NCBI RefSeq assembly: GCF_005239225.2
Contig: NC_133293.1
Coordinates: 19,994,333 to 20,058,332 of the forward strand
Length of the DNA: 64,000 nucleotides
From: Populus alba
Lineage: Eukaryota > Streptophyta > Magnoliopsida > Malpighiales > Salicaceae
Direction: 5' to 3'
Below the pieces are notes generated by a model. The model did not search any database, was not told where the DNA came from, and saw nothing but the letters and a program-made list of their open reading frames with translations. This document shows, piece by piece, positions 1 through 11,036 of the stretch (within the stretch, counting starts at the first letter, position 1; the number at the start of each line of letters is the position of its first letter). The position numbers were made by a program, and so were the translations under genes.

Positions 1-217
1 TACTTTACAAGCATTGGTGCTTGACGAGTTGCTCCTTAAAGGTCACGGTTGCTGTTTTTTTTTTTTTCATCAATTTTGGCCAATCATATATTTCTTAACA
101 TTGGAGCATCACTTTTCTTTGGCTCTTGATCAAGGTAAGTTCTTATTCTCTACCTTTTTTTTTTTTCAAATATGCATCTAATTCATGCATTTTTATATGT
201 CTTCCTTTTCTTTTTAG

Positions 218-3200
218 ATGGTGCTTTTCAGGAATTCTTCTTCTTCTACTAAAAGATTCTTAGTGATTGATGAGAAGTATCGTCGGACAAGCCTTCACGT
301 ATATGAACCTGCCATTGGTCCATTTGCTAAGAAGCGGTCTTCCGAAAGCATCAAGCATTTGACTTCCTGGTCATTGGAGACTTCTTATGAACTTTATGGT
401 CATGGTGGTTTGCCTCAATCAGTTTTACAACTTCAATCCTCCTTTCCACATTCAACAACTTTTCTAGCTGATCTGCCGTCATTAGACTATCATAAACGTG
501 ATGGAAATGCTACTTGCAAGGATTATTTCCCAATCTCCGATGCACTTGAGTATACTCCCAAGTATTGGGAATGGACAGAAGATATTTTGAAACATTACGA
601 GCCAATCCTCGAGAGGGCACATATTCGAGACACTATTTTTGCATCCCTTTTTACCTATGACTGGCAGATGAATGTTATCCTTTCTTTTTATAACCATTGG
701 AATCCTGCTACCAACACGCTATCTACCCCGAATGGCGAGGAGTCTATATCTCTTTGGGAGCTAAAATCATGTAGCGGCCTTCCTATTTTTTGGCACTTTT
801 TATGATGAAGTCATCCCTTCTGCTGATGAACTTAATGAAGCTGACAAGAAAGGACGTTCTTTTCTTCCAAAGAGCTGCAAGTACCTATTCATCGCCTTTC
901 ATAAAGAATGTCAGACTATTGATGGTGACCATGTAATGACCCTTCAAGATTGGGTAGATTTCTGGTTTCGAGATGACTTGAGATACAAGGTACCTTTTTC
1001 TGTGGGCAAGTCTAGCGGATCCAATAAGACTAACTATCCTTCTGGCTCAATTGATAAGTCTCGTGTTCGCTTCAGCAAATTCATTCATCCTTTTAAGGAG
1101 CTTAATGTCCCTTCTCATATTCAGGATGAAGTTTATTTAGCGGCTTTTCTTTCATGTTGGCTATGCAAATTTGTATTTCCTAGCAAGGATGTTGGTTTCA
1201 TTCGTCCTAGTACTTTCAAAGTAGCATCCATGATGGCAGCTGGAAGGCAATTCTCTCTTGCGATACCAGTTCTAGCAAGTATCTTCAAAGGTCTAAAGGA
1301 AGTCCAGTCTGCATTGAGTGTGACCGCACGAGACATCCCTTTTCCTATTCATTTTCTCAGCAGTTGGCTTGCAGAAAAATTTGGCACCCATCAAACAACA
1401 ATTAGTCCTACCAAGTTAGTTGGGATGACGAAATATGCCGGTGTGGGGTTGGCAAAACATTTCAATGAATCTCAAGCTCATGCTCTTTTCAGAGATCCCA
1501 AGAGAGTCATATTTTCCTGCATTACTTCCCCTGGCTAAAGTTGGGGTCTTATATGATGATGGCAACTTATCAATCCTCGAGAGTGACTACTTTATGTGTA
1601 TTCGATCCGGCTATTTGACTCTTCGTTATGATGATACTTTTATTTTTTGAATCTTACTGTCCTGATAGATTCAGTAGACAATTTGGGTTTTGCCAACATA
1701 TTCCCCGTGACTTTGGAGGGAGAACTGGAGTCCCAACCTTGGAGGATGTATCTCAACTTTGGCATAGTTTTACCAAACTCAAAACTCATTCCCAGTGCAA
1801 GCTTCCGTTGCCCCCAAATGATAAAACTTCCTTTGGTAACTAAACGTTACATGGATTGGTGGACTCCAAGGTGGTCCAAAGTTTGTTCTCCAGAGATGAA
1901 GATCATTCTTAAAAGTCCTGCTAATGTTGCCATAGTATCACGAAGGACAAAAGAAAAGAAGAATGACCCTCTTTTAACCAAAAAGAAACGATCTTCTCCT
2001 ACCTATAAAAGAGACAAGCGGGTAGTTGATGTTGATTTAGGCAAGGAAGATGGTACACGAACATCTGCCCACATAAATAGGACACCACTTGTGATTCCTA
2101 GTGTAAAGAGAGTGAGTACTTCAAAAGATCATCTTAATAAGAAATCCTCTAACTCCTCAGGGACAAAGGAAAGGAGTGCACAATCCTTTTCTCCACAATT
2201 GGTAAATAAATACTCGTCTCCTTTTTTTTTTTATATATGCCTTATTAATTCCCCTTTTTTTTTTTATTGAGATGCTCATAAGGATATGCATGTAGCAGGA
2301 GGAGGAAGATAATGTTGAAGCGATCTTAAATGTTGATGATAGTGAGCATGAAAACAGTGATCATCATTGGAAACGTTTAAAACGTACAAAAAAAGTGTTC
2401 AATCCTTGCAGCTCGGGTTTTCTTCATGGAGTCCCTAGTGCATCAATCATGCCAGACAATATTGATGAACTGGTTTGACACTTTCCCTCTTTTTTTTTTA
2501 ATTCATGTTATTTGTCATATATTAACCCCCTTTTTGATATGTATGTCTCAGCTTGGTCAACAAGACTTGGGGAATGACTTTGATATGTATATTGGGCCAG
2601 AAATGAGTGTTGCTTCTGTTGCTAGCCCTAACCCTTTCAATATTTTAGCTGCTGGGATTGGAAACTCTCAACCTTCATTCAGTTTACCACATGAGCAGCC
2701 TAAACCACCTCAACCGATCTTTAATATAGCGACCAACTTGCATAATCTTGGACCTACTACTGCCTTTGAGTCTTCAGGAGTCACTAGGTATTGTGCTGAT
2801 GACATAATAGGAGAGATAAGATCTGAATTTGCTGTCAAGTGTTGGGAGAGCATCAAAAATAAGATTGCTCGTACACCGATCCATTATATTCCTAACCTGG
2901 CTGGTGAAGTTGAGAAGATCCTCCTCACCATTGAAGATATAAAGGTTGATTGCTCTTCTATCAGAAGAATGGTGACCGAGGTGATTGAGGATGCTAAAAA
3001 GTTTATTCACTTAGAGTCTTCATTATCTCCTATGATGACATCAGAGCAACGAGCCTTAAATGTTGAAAAGCTTGAAGTGCAACTTAAAAATTCAGAAGCT
3101 TTTGAAGAGGAGGCATCTACATCCATTTCTATTACTCATGCTGAGATAACAAAAATAACAGGACAATTGATGGAGTTGCAGAGCAAGAAGACTGAGTTAG

Positions 3201-3391
3201 AGTCATCTCTCAAGGCGTGTGATGCAAAACTTTCTGAGAGACAAATCATCACCTCCGGCATTCGAGTAGAGATCACCACACTATCCTCTTCCCCTGTGAT
3301 AAGTGAAACTGACGCAGTCATTCTTCAAAAATTAAAAGGATTGTTGGAGACCAAACAAAAGGAGATGGAAGAACATAACTGGAAACCGTAG
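218..3391 (+). pseudogene. Plant mobile domain (PMD) gene with coiled-coil C-terminus, antisense in the retroelement, frame-broken
   Basis: Seen: the ATG follows directly on an acceptor AG, and a leader intron fits 135-217 (donor GTAAGT). Coding exons fit 218-2201, 2299-2472 and 2552-3391, all with GT..AG junctions. The first exon resembles the aminotransferase-like plant mobile domain (motifs YWEWTEDIL, QDWVDFWF, YMDWWTPRWSKV). A basic Lys/Arg-rich stretch follows (about 1930-2200). The last exon ends in a Glu/Lys-rich coiled coil (about 3030-3380). Frame breaks near 783, 1513, 1645 and 1700 lie in or next to T or C runs. Known: PMD proteins (MAIN/MAIL family) occur both as host genes and inside Tat-type retrotransposons. 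Inference: this copy was carried by the element, because it lies between pol and the missing 3' LTR. Confidence 0.82.
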
Positions 3392-3498
3392 TATGATAAT
3401 GGTTTATTATGCTTTGGAATTTTTTTGTTTTGGTAACATCGGCTTATGACTTTCTATTGAGGCTACATACTTTATGTAATAGAATTCTTCTTTCCATT

Positions 3499-3504
3499 AA
3501 TAAA
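3499..3504 (+). terminator. Poly(A) signal AATAAA for the PMD gene
   Basis: A canonical AATAAA lies 108 bases after the PMD stop codon, in a T-rich context that suits a plant 3' end. It would end the plus-strand transcript before it runs into the 3' end of pol. Assigned by position only. Confidence 0.45.
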
Positions 3505-3633
3505 GTCTATATTTTGCCTTTGCTTGTGTCTTGTTACCTAGATTTCCATGTTACGATTGTGTTTTGAGGTTTATTTGTCCCTCTTCTCTACGTGAACAAT
3601 CATATTAGTTCAAACAACTTTAAAGGATGGTGT

Positions 3634-3806
3634 GACTGTACTTAGAATAATTTCTAAGTTGCCTACGTACCTTTATGGATAAAGGATCAAGTCACAACGT
3701 AGTTCAAAACTTTTTTTTTTTTTTTTGCATGACTGTACTTGGAATGAATTCCAAGTTGCCTACGTACCTTTGTGGATAAAAGGATCAAGTCATAACGTAG
3801 TTCACA
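3634..3806. repeat. Two-copy tandem repeat (about 75 bp units, 97 bp period) with a hairpin in each unit
   Basis: Units at 3634-3708 and 3731-3806 share GACTGTACTT, TTGCCTACGTACCTTT, GGATCAAGTCA and AACGTAGTTC, separated by poly-T. Each holds a short inverted repeat (3641-3658 and 3738-3755). The fourth arm base differs between copies (A in one, G in the other) and its partner differs to match (T or C). The block lies between the 3' ends of the converging pol and PMD genes, where a 3'-end or RNA-structure role is possible but unproven. Confidence 0.75.
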
Positions 3807-3882
3807 TTTTTTTTTTGTCTTTTTTTTTTTTTTTGTGCCTTTCACAGTTTTAGCTCGTGTGGGCCAGGAGCTACATCAGATT

Positions 3883-5700
3883 TCAAGCATAGTATCTTTT
3901 CAAGAATTTGCCATTGATAGGCCCAATCCTCAATCCATTCTCATCAACAATCTTGTAAGCTCCATTGGTGTAGACTTCTTGAACCACATAAGGGCCATCC
4001 CATTTGGAGAGGAACTTGCTGCCCATGCGTTTTGACATGATTATCGGGCGTCGTACTGCCAAGACAAGATCCCCTTCCTGAAAGGAGCGTGGTCGCACCT
4101 TCTTGTTGAAAGCTCTACAAAGTCGTGCTTGATAACATTCTAGTCGTTGTTGTGCCTCAAGACGTTTTTCATCTAAAGCTTCAAGCTCTTCAAGGCGTAG
4201 GCGAACATTGTCTTCATTGGAAAGTCCTTCTTGGATCGCAATTCTTAAAGATGGAATTTGACATTCTAGTGGAAGAACAGCTTCAACCCCATATACCAGG
4301 GAGTATGGAGTAGCTTGAGTTGGTGTTCGGAATGTAGTACGATAAGCCCATAGCGCCTCCCCAATTCTCTCATGCCAGTCCTTCTTCGAGCGATTCACCA
4401 CCTTCTTGAGAATGTTGCATAAAGTCTTGTTAAAGGCTTCCGCCAAACCATTAGCCGGAGCATTGTACATAGAAGAGTTATGTTGTTTGAAACTGAACTG
4501 TGCACACAACTTGTTCATGGCTGTATTGTAGAATTCCTTTCCATTATCGGTTATGATGTGTCTTGGTACCCCATAACGGTAAATGATGTTTGTTCGGATG
4601 AAGCTTACAACTGTCTCTTTCTTGACCTCTCTTAATGCTACAGCTTCTGCCCACTTAGAGAAGTAATCTGTTGCAGCCAATATGTAAAGATGCCCCTCGG
4701 AGCTTTTCGGCAATGGTCCTACCACATCAAGTCCCCAAGCATCAAAGGGCCAAGAGGCAACTGTCGGGTGTAAAGGCTCGGGTGGCTGGTGGATCAAATT
4801 AGCATGCAATTGACAACTTTGACATTTTCTAGCATAGTCTATGCAATCCTTCACCATTGTTGGCCAGTAATATCCCATTCTTTTGATCCGGAAGTGAAGT
4901 TTAGGGCCTGATTGGTGTGCTCCACAAATCCCTGAGTGAGTTTCTTCTAGTGCTTTTGTTGCTTCTTCTTCTCCGAGACAGCGCAAAAAAATTCCGTCAA
5001 AAGAGCGTCGATAAAGAGTGCCTTGGAAGTATATGAAGCGAGAAGCTCTCCGCCTCACCTCTGTCTTATGGCGTAAGTCTTTAGGTAGTTTTCCATGTCT
5101 CAAATAATCGATAAGCGGCTGACGCCAGTCTTCTCTTTCAATCTCGTAGACAGAAACCACGCCCACTTGTTCTTTCTCTTCTATGTCATGGCTTAGTGGT
5201 GGAACGACCCATCTTTGACATACAGGGACTTTTATCTCCTCACTACATGATGCTAGTGTTGACGCCAGATTTGCCAAGGCATCGGCTTGCTTATTCTCTT
5301 TTCGTGGTACATGTTCTAAAGTGACACAATCAAGTGATGTTATCAGTTTAAGTGCATACTTGTGATATGGGATGAATTCTGGCTTCCTGACTTCATATAG
5401 TGAGAGGAGTTGTCTGATGACTAATTGAGAATCACCAAAAACTTTAAGGCGAGACATTTTTATATTCACTGCCATTTCCAACCCAAGAATCAAAGCTTGA
5501 TATTCAGCCATGTTATTAGAACAACATTTGGTAAGTGAAAAGGAGAAAGGCAAGACCTCCCCTTCTGGTGTGATGAATATAACCCCAGCACCGGCTCCAT
5601 CTTGTCGTGCTGCGCCATCAAAGAACATTTTCCATGGTTCTGATAGTTCAATAAACAGAACATCCTCATCGGGTAGGTCTTCAGAAAAACTTCCATTCAT
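3883..5700 (-). pseudogene. Retroelement second RNase H plus integrase (3' part of pol)
   Basis: This 605-residue open segment is the best preserved part of pol. Residues 26-150 are an RNase H of the archaeal/plant type with all four acidic residues (D28, E66, D90, D140). Residues 255-296 form the integrase HHCC zinc site (H255, H262, C293, C296). The catalytic core shows D325, D385 and E421, with exactly 35 residues between the last two (DD35E). The C-terminal region (about 500-605) fits an SH3-like integrase tail. The segment is intact but cut off from RT by two frame changes near 5755 and 5695, so it is called a pseudogene piece. The extra RNase H is the main reason for placing the element in Tat. 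Confidence 0.9.
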
Positions 5701-5726
5701 CGGGAATAGGATGATCAGCCAGAAAA

Positions 5727-7290
5727 TCAGCTAGTGCTTGCCCCTTGATAGCTTTTTTGTGAGACGTAGACAATTTCAAATTCTTGAAGCAATAAAGCCC
5801 ATTTTGCCAATCTTCCTGATAATACTGGTCTTGAGATGATGTACTTGAGGGGGTCAGCTTGGGAGATTAATCTTACTGAATGCGCTTGGAGGTAATGCCT
5901 TAACTTCTTTATTGCAAACATCAATGCTAGACATGTCTTCTCTATTGGGGAATAATTCAGTTCAGCCCCATTTAATGTCCTACTAAGGTAGTAGAGAGCA
6001 CTTTCCTTGCCTTCATCATTTTGTTGTGCCAACAACACTCCTAAGGAACGTATTTGAGCCGCAATATAGAGGATAAGTGGACGTCCCTGTACCGGTGCTC
6101 GAAGGACAGGTGGGTTCAACAAGTATTCTTTTATCTTGTTGAAGGCATTAGTACAAGCTTTATCCCAATAGAATGATGTATCCTTCTTCATTAAGTGGGT
6201 GAATGGTTGACATCGGCCCGCTAAGTTAGAAATAAATCTCCGTATATAGGCCAACTTTCCTTGGAGACTCTTCAACTCATGGATGTTTCTTGGCTCCGGC
6301 ATTTTTAGAATGGCCTCGATCTTAGACTGATCAATCTCAATTCCTCGATGTCGAACTATAAACCCTAGGAATTTTCCTGAGGACACACCAAATGCACATT
6401 TTAATGGGTTCATTTTTAGTTGGAATCGACGTAACCGTTCAAACACCAAACGAAGATCCTGCATATGATTTTCCTTTTCTTTTGATTTCACCACGAGGTC
6501 ATCAACATAGCATTCAACATATTGGTGAAGCATATCGTCAAAAATCTTCTGCATCGCCCTTTGATAAGTGGCACCTGCATTCTTTAAGCCAAAAGGCATA
6601 ACTTTATAACAATATATCCCTTTTGGAGTTCGAAAAAGCCGTCTTCTCCTCATCTGCGGGTGCCATTCGAATTTGATTATAGCCAGATGAACCGTCCATG
6701 AAGGTTAATCTCCCATGACCCGTGGTAGCATCTACCATGATCTCAGTAATTGGAAGTGGAAAGTCATCTTTGGGACAAGCATTGTTAAGATCTCGAAAAT
6801 CCACACAAACACGCATTTGGCCATTCTTCTTTTTTACTGGCACGATATTTGAAATCCACGTAGGATACTTGACCTCACGAATGAAACCTGCTTGGATAAG
6901 TTTATTGACTTCAGCCTCAATCTGTGATATGAGTTCAGGACGAAAGCGACGCTGAGTTTGTTTTACAGGTCTAGCCCCATGTTTCACTGCTAGTTGGTGT
7001 ACAGCAACCCTTGGGTCTAAACCTGGCATTTCATCATAGGACCAAGCAAAGATATCTCGATATTCCATCAGAAGTTCCATGTAATTCGCTTCCTCTTCAG
7101 GTGATAAGTTTGCATTGATGAAGGTTGGTCGTGGGTTTTCAACAGTTCCTAAGTTAACCTCTTTAAGTTCGTCCATTGTAGGCTTATTTTCTGATTCAAG
7201 GGAAGATGGAGCTTCCTCAACATCTTCTTCGACGACAAACTTATCATTATCATCTTCTTCAATAGTGATGTGATTTGAAGTGAGACTCAT
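5727..7290 (-). pseudogene. Retroelement reverse transcriptase and first RNase H, frameshifted
   Basis: Two overlapping open segments (7290-6604 and 6653-5727) together cover a Ty3/gypsy reverse transcriptase and its RNase H. The first holds the fingers and palm start (motifs VPVKKKNGQMRVCVDFRDLN and FMDGSSGYNQI). The second holds PFGLKNAGATYQRAMQ and the catalytic YVDD at about 6509-6498, then a connection region and RNase H (motif YYLSRTLNGAELNYSP). The frame changes near 6640, at a run of five T in the sense strand where four would keep the frame. The catalytic residues are otherwise present. The upstream leader (7290-7150) is very acidic. Confidence 0.92.
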
Positions 7291-7312
7291 TATTTCATCT
7301 TCTTCTTCTTCA

Positions 7313-7995
7313 TTAGAGGGGTTTTGTTATCACTATTGTGCGTGTTTTTCCTTTCAATGTCTCTTCAGCACTCACTACCCATTCACATTGTCTCTTCATG
7401 CGTGAAGGTATTTTGCTACGAAGAACCTTTGAATCACCCATCAAACTTGTCTCTTTTGACATGGATTGTCCAAGTCTTGCAAAGACTGGTGTGCGTTTTA
7501 GCACCCTTCCATTATTTTGGGTTCCAATCCTAGTAAAACAGGAGCACGACTTGTAGTTCCACCAAGACGATCCCAGACTGAAGCTCTAAGAGGTGTCGAC
7601 TGACTTTGTTGTTTGTCCTTCACTTCTTTCGCACTTATGTACCGTGAGGCTTCTTTATTAATATGAAAATACAGTGGTGTGGAAGACTCATATCCAAGAC
7701 CAGCCCTCAAAGTTTTGCCAGAAGTTTTCTTCTCTCTCCATGCCTTTCTAGTCCTTGCAGAATCTTGTTTATCTTCAAGTTGAGTTGTATCACCATCCTT
7801 TGATATCTCGTTGATGTCCTCACGACTATAGCCAGCCCTTGCTAAAAGCTTGTAAGCGTTGGGATCAAAGCCATTTGACCGTTTATCAGGGAGTCCTGTA
7901 AGATTTATCACCACCGACTCAGTTTGATGAACAAACCCTTTTAGTAAAGGTTTTGAAACCTTGTTCAAGGCGAGATTAGTAGCTGGCAAGGTCAA
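7313..7995 (-). pseudogene. Retroelement linker between protease and RT, frameshifted
   Basis: Open segments 7995-7498 and 7504-7313 hold a spacer typical of this retroelement class between protease and RT, with the recurring motifs GFDPNAYKLLARAGY and SVWDRLG. No enzymatic domain is visible. Frame changes near 7500 (a G run) and 7315 (a C run) separate it from itself and from RT. The 7995-8111 stretch continues the same protein in a frame with no ATG. Confidence 0.72.
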
Positions 7996-8110
7996 GTTTT
8001 CAAGCTCTTTATTGATCTTTTCTTCATCCTTTGCAAAAGAAGACTGACCCTCTTTTCTTGCTGATACTGGAATATATCGGAGTGCCGCGGCTTTACGTGG
8101 TGGTTTATTG

Positions 8111-8794
8111 TCAACAAAGTTTTTCTACCACCTTTTCTTTTCCTTTATTCTTTGTTGGCTGAGACACCCCTTCATTTGCAGATGACTTATGCCCTTTTGA
8201 GCTTTTAGAGTCAATTATTCCCTCTCCTAAGTGGTCAGGTGGTGATCGTAGTTCTTCCATCATATTTGACTTGAAATAGAATTTTGCGTCTGCAAAGTGA
8301 GCTTCAGCTATAGTGAAGGGATCGGTGTCTGCCATTATCTTTCTTACTTGTCCATCTCGGCAATACTTAAAACATTGGTGGAGTGTTGAGGATATGATAC
8401 CATTTTCATGTATCCATGGTCGCCCAAGCAACATATTGTAGGTAGTTTTGGCATCTATGACATGGAAAAGTGCATTGGATTCCATATCTTCCATGTGCAT
8501 CGCAAGTCTTATCTTTCCTATAGCATTTTGCCCTCCTTGATTAAAACCTTGAATCATCAGATGACTTGGGAAGAGTTCATCCATAGGAATCCCTAGCTCT
8601 CTCATGGTCTTAAGAGGTAGTATATTGACCGCCGAGCCATCATCCACCAAGATGCGATTCACTATCTTTTCATCAACATATCCTTTAATGAAAAGAGGTC
8701 GGTTATGGAGTTTTGATCCAAGCAACAAGTCTTTCATCGTTGAAGGATATCTCTGTTGTGCATACACCGTGAGATAAGTTTGAAGAGTCATCAT
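8111..8794 (-). pseudogene. Retroelement aspartic protease region, frameshifted
   Basis: A retropepsin-like fold is suggested by the flap-to-active-site motif ILVDDGSAVNILP (D51-D52-G53 of this segment) and by the distal hydrophobic-Gly motif MLLGRPWIH. The usual D-T/S-G reads D-D-G, a variant found in this class of plant element. A Lys/Ser-rich tail follows. Frame changes near 8750 and 8110 isolate the segment from gag and from the downstream linker. Confidence 0.85.
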
Positions 8795-9356
8795 GACTTT
8801 TCTTCATGACATAATCAATAGGCGTTTTCTCTTCATCAACATGATAGCAAGCAACAGGTACATTTTCAATTCTTTTCATTTCTGTTGGCATGTACTCATT
8901 CAATGTAACAGGCTTTCTTATACTTCGAGCTGAAAAACCCTCCTTTCTAACTAGTATGGATTTTTGCTGAGTCTTTTGGCGTATCGGCTCACCAATTAGC
9001 TTCCTCACCATTGAGCTCCTCATTCTTGTTGGCTTTGTCATTTGTATGTGTTTCCTCCTTCCTCTTCTACGCGTGACTAAAGTCCATCCTTCATCATCAT
9101 AATTTTCAGACCATTTAGGCTTCAAGTCGTCAACTTGAGGTGTAAGGGTTATACATGGAGTTTGACTTGAGGATGCAGTGAAGCTCATCGGGAAAATAGC
9201 ATCAAGTCTTATAGGTTCATAGGAGCCAAAACTTATTGTAGAGAGTGATTGACATGGTCCTAAATTGACCGTGGTTGTGATATTAGAGGCTGCTATTTCA
9301 TCATCAAAAACGATATCTCCATTCTCGTGTAACCTCATGATCTTGTCTTTCAACAC
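8703..9356 (-). pseudogene. Retroelement gag-protease spacer segment
   Basis: A 217-residue open segment joins the Cys/His motif of gag to the protease. It has a basic stretch (RRRGRRKHIQ) that may bind nucleic acid, and no recognisable catalytic domain. It overlaps the protease segment in another frame at 8703-8794, so the frame changes within that overlap. Its place in the element is clear; its role is not. Confidence 0.6.
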
Positions 9357-10958
9357 AAAAACACTTCTCTACGGGATGACTAATTAAGCGATGATATTTG
9401 CAATAATTTGGATTATCTACTTGGTTTGCTTCTTCAGGGCGTTTCACCTCCGGCAACTCAATGATATTTGCCTCAAGCAGATCATCCAGCATCCTAGATA
9501 TGTCTGAGTCAGGGAATGGATACACTTTTTCTTGTCGCTCTTTCAATGATGGTTTCTTTCTTTCACCCTTTTTGAAAAGTAGTCGGGCGTTGCATGATCA
9601 TCCCTCTTAACTCCAGTTGGTACCCTTACAGCAGTCGAGTTAACTACTAAAGATTGCTTTCCCTCGACCTTCAGAGTGCTCTTTCCGAATCTACGACCTT
9701 CAGGCTTATTTCTTTTAGGCTCTTGCATAGGTAACAATGAACTTTCAGCCGCCGCAAATGCTAAGTTCCATATCATGTGCACGAGTAGCCAATTCTTCAA
9801 AAGACTTTGGTTTGATGCCTTGTAGGATATATCGTAGTCCCCAATGCATCCCTTGAATACACATGTCTAGCGCAGAAGTTTCGGTGAGTCGATCTCTACA
9901 GTTGAGGCTAAGGTTTCTCCACCGATGAATGTAGTCGATGACAGGCTCTTCCTTCCACTGACGTGCATTAGTGAGTTCAATCATGCTAACCACACGACGA
10001 GTGCTGTAAAAGCGGTTAAGAAAACTCACGCTCCAACTGCTCCCAAGTATCAATCGAGCAAGATTCCAAGTCAGTGTACCAGTCAAAGGCATTACCTTTC
10101 AAGGAACGAACAAACTGTTTTACCATGAGATCACCATTAGTCCCGGCATTGTTGCAAGTCTCCACAAAGTGAGCTATATGTTGTCGAGGATTTCCCTTGC
10201 CATCGAACTGTTTGAAACTTTGGTGGTTGGTAACTTAGAGGCATCTTTAACAGGTCGATTCTTTGGGTGTACGGCTTCGCATATGAATATGAGGGTTGAA
10301 TTGAGCTTTCCACCTGGTCTGTGATGGCTTCCTTGATGAGTTCTTTCAGTTGATTTTTGGTGAAGATGCCATCAGTAATACCACGTATATTCTTCACAGC
10401 TCCGATTGCAGACTCCTCGATGACATCTAGTTGATCTACTTGAAAAGCCTTGGTAGTTGAGGTTTGGCCTCTTTCGTTCAAGCTCTCAAGTTTGTTCATC
10501 AACTTTGCTATCTCGTGGTCTTTTGCCTTGAGTGAAGTCGAAAGCCCCTCGACGAGTTTTGTCAAGTTAGCCACTTGATCTTCTAAAGATGTTGTCTCGG
10601 TCATCATCACTGACATGGTGCTAGAACCCGAAGCCTTACTTGGTGATCGACACGGAGAAGTTTCCATAGGTGAATTGTCAAAGTCGCCTTGAGTGCTGAA
10701 GACAATTTCGCGCGCCTCACTTGACTTTTGTAGTGGAGTTGCTTGTGGCTTCATCTTTGAGGCGACATCTTGTGCCCCTCTTGCATTCGAAGTTGATATC
10801 AACTTGAGAATCGGCCTAGTTCGTGCATACAACTCGACGATGGATTTTGTTTTCAATGGCGGGGTTGAAGGATCTTCAATAGTGTGTTGGGGACCTGAAT
10901 CAATGGCCTTGTTGCTCTTCGAAGCGACAATGGTGATCATGTTCCTCGTAGTTGCCAT
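9304..10958 (-). pseudogene. Retroelement gag, multiply frameshifted
   Basis: The likely start is the ATG at 10958 (MATTRNMI), because an earlier in-frame ATG at 11045 would begin inside the LTR and run through the primer-binding site. The N-terminal part (10958-10215) is acidic and Ser/Thr-rich with a short coiled coil. The core at 10092-9745 has the retrotransposon gag signature ([29 protein letters not shown]). The segment at 9546-9304 has a C-x3-H...H-x4-C motif (CKYHRLISHPVEKC) that could act as the nucleic-acid-binding knuckle. Breaks fall near 10213, 10020, 9770, 9560 and 9355. A further gag-pol spacer follows at 9356-8703. Confidence 0.85.
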
Positions 10959-11013
10959 TGAGAGTTTTGTTGAAAATTCTTTCTTGAAGGGAAGAGATGA
11001 AAGGTAGAGATGT

Positions 11014-11030
11014 CCCCAGCGGAGTCGCCA
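11014..11030 (-). other. Primer-binding site of the retroelement
   Basis: Six bases inside the LTR, the minus strand reads TGGCGACTCCGCTGGGG, the form expected for pairing with a tRNA 3' end (TGG pairs with CCA). Elements of this lineage often use tRNA-Arg, which I infer here but could not verify. Confidence 0.8.
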
Positions 11031-11036
11031 GAAATT

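Noticed and set aside
1..200. 3' LTR at the left edge
   Set aside because: No TCTACA end or other similarity to the 11037-11782 LTR is visible; the sequence fits the PMD gene leader.
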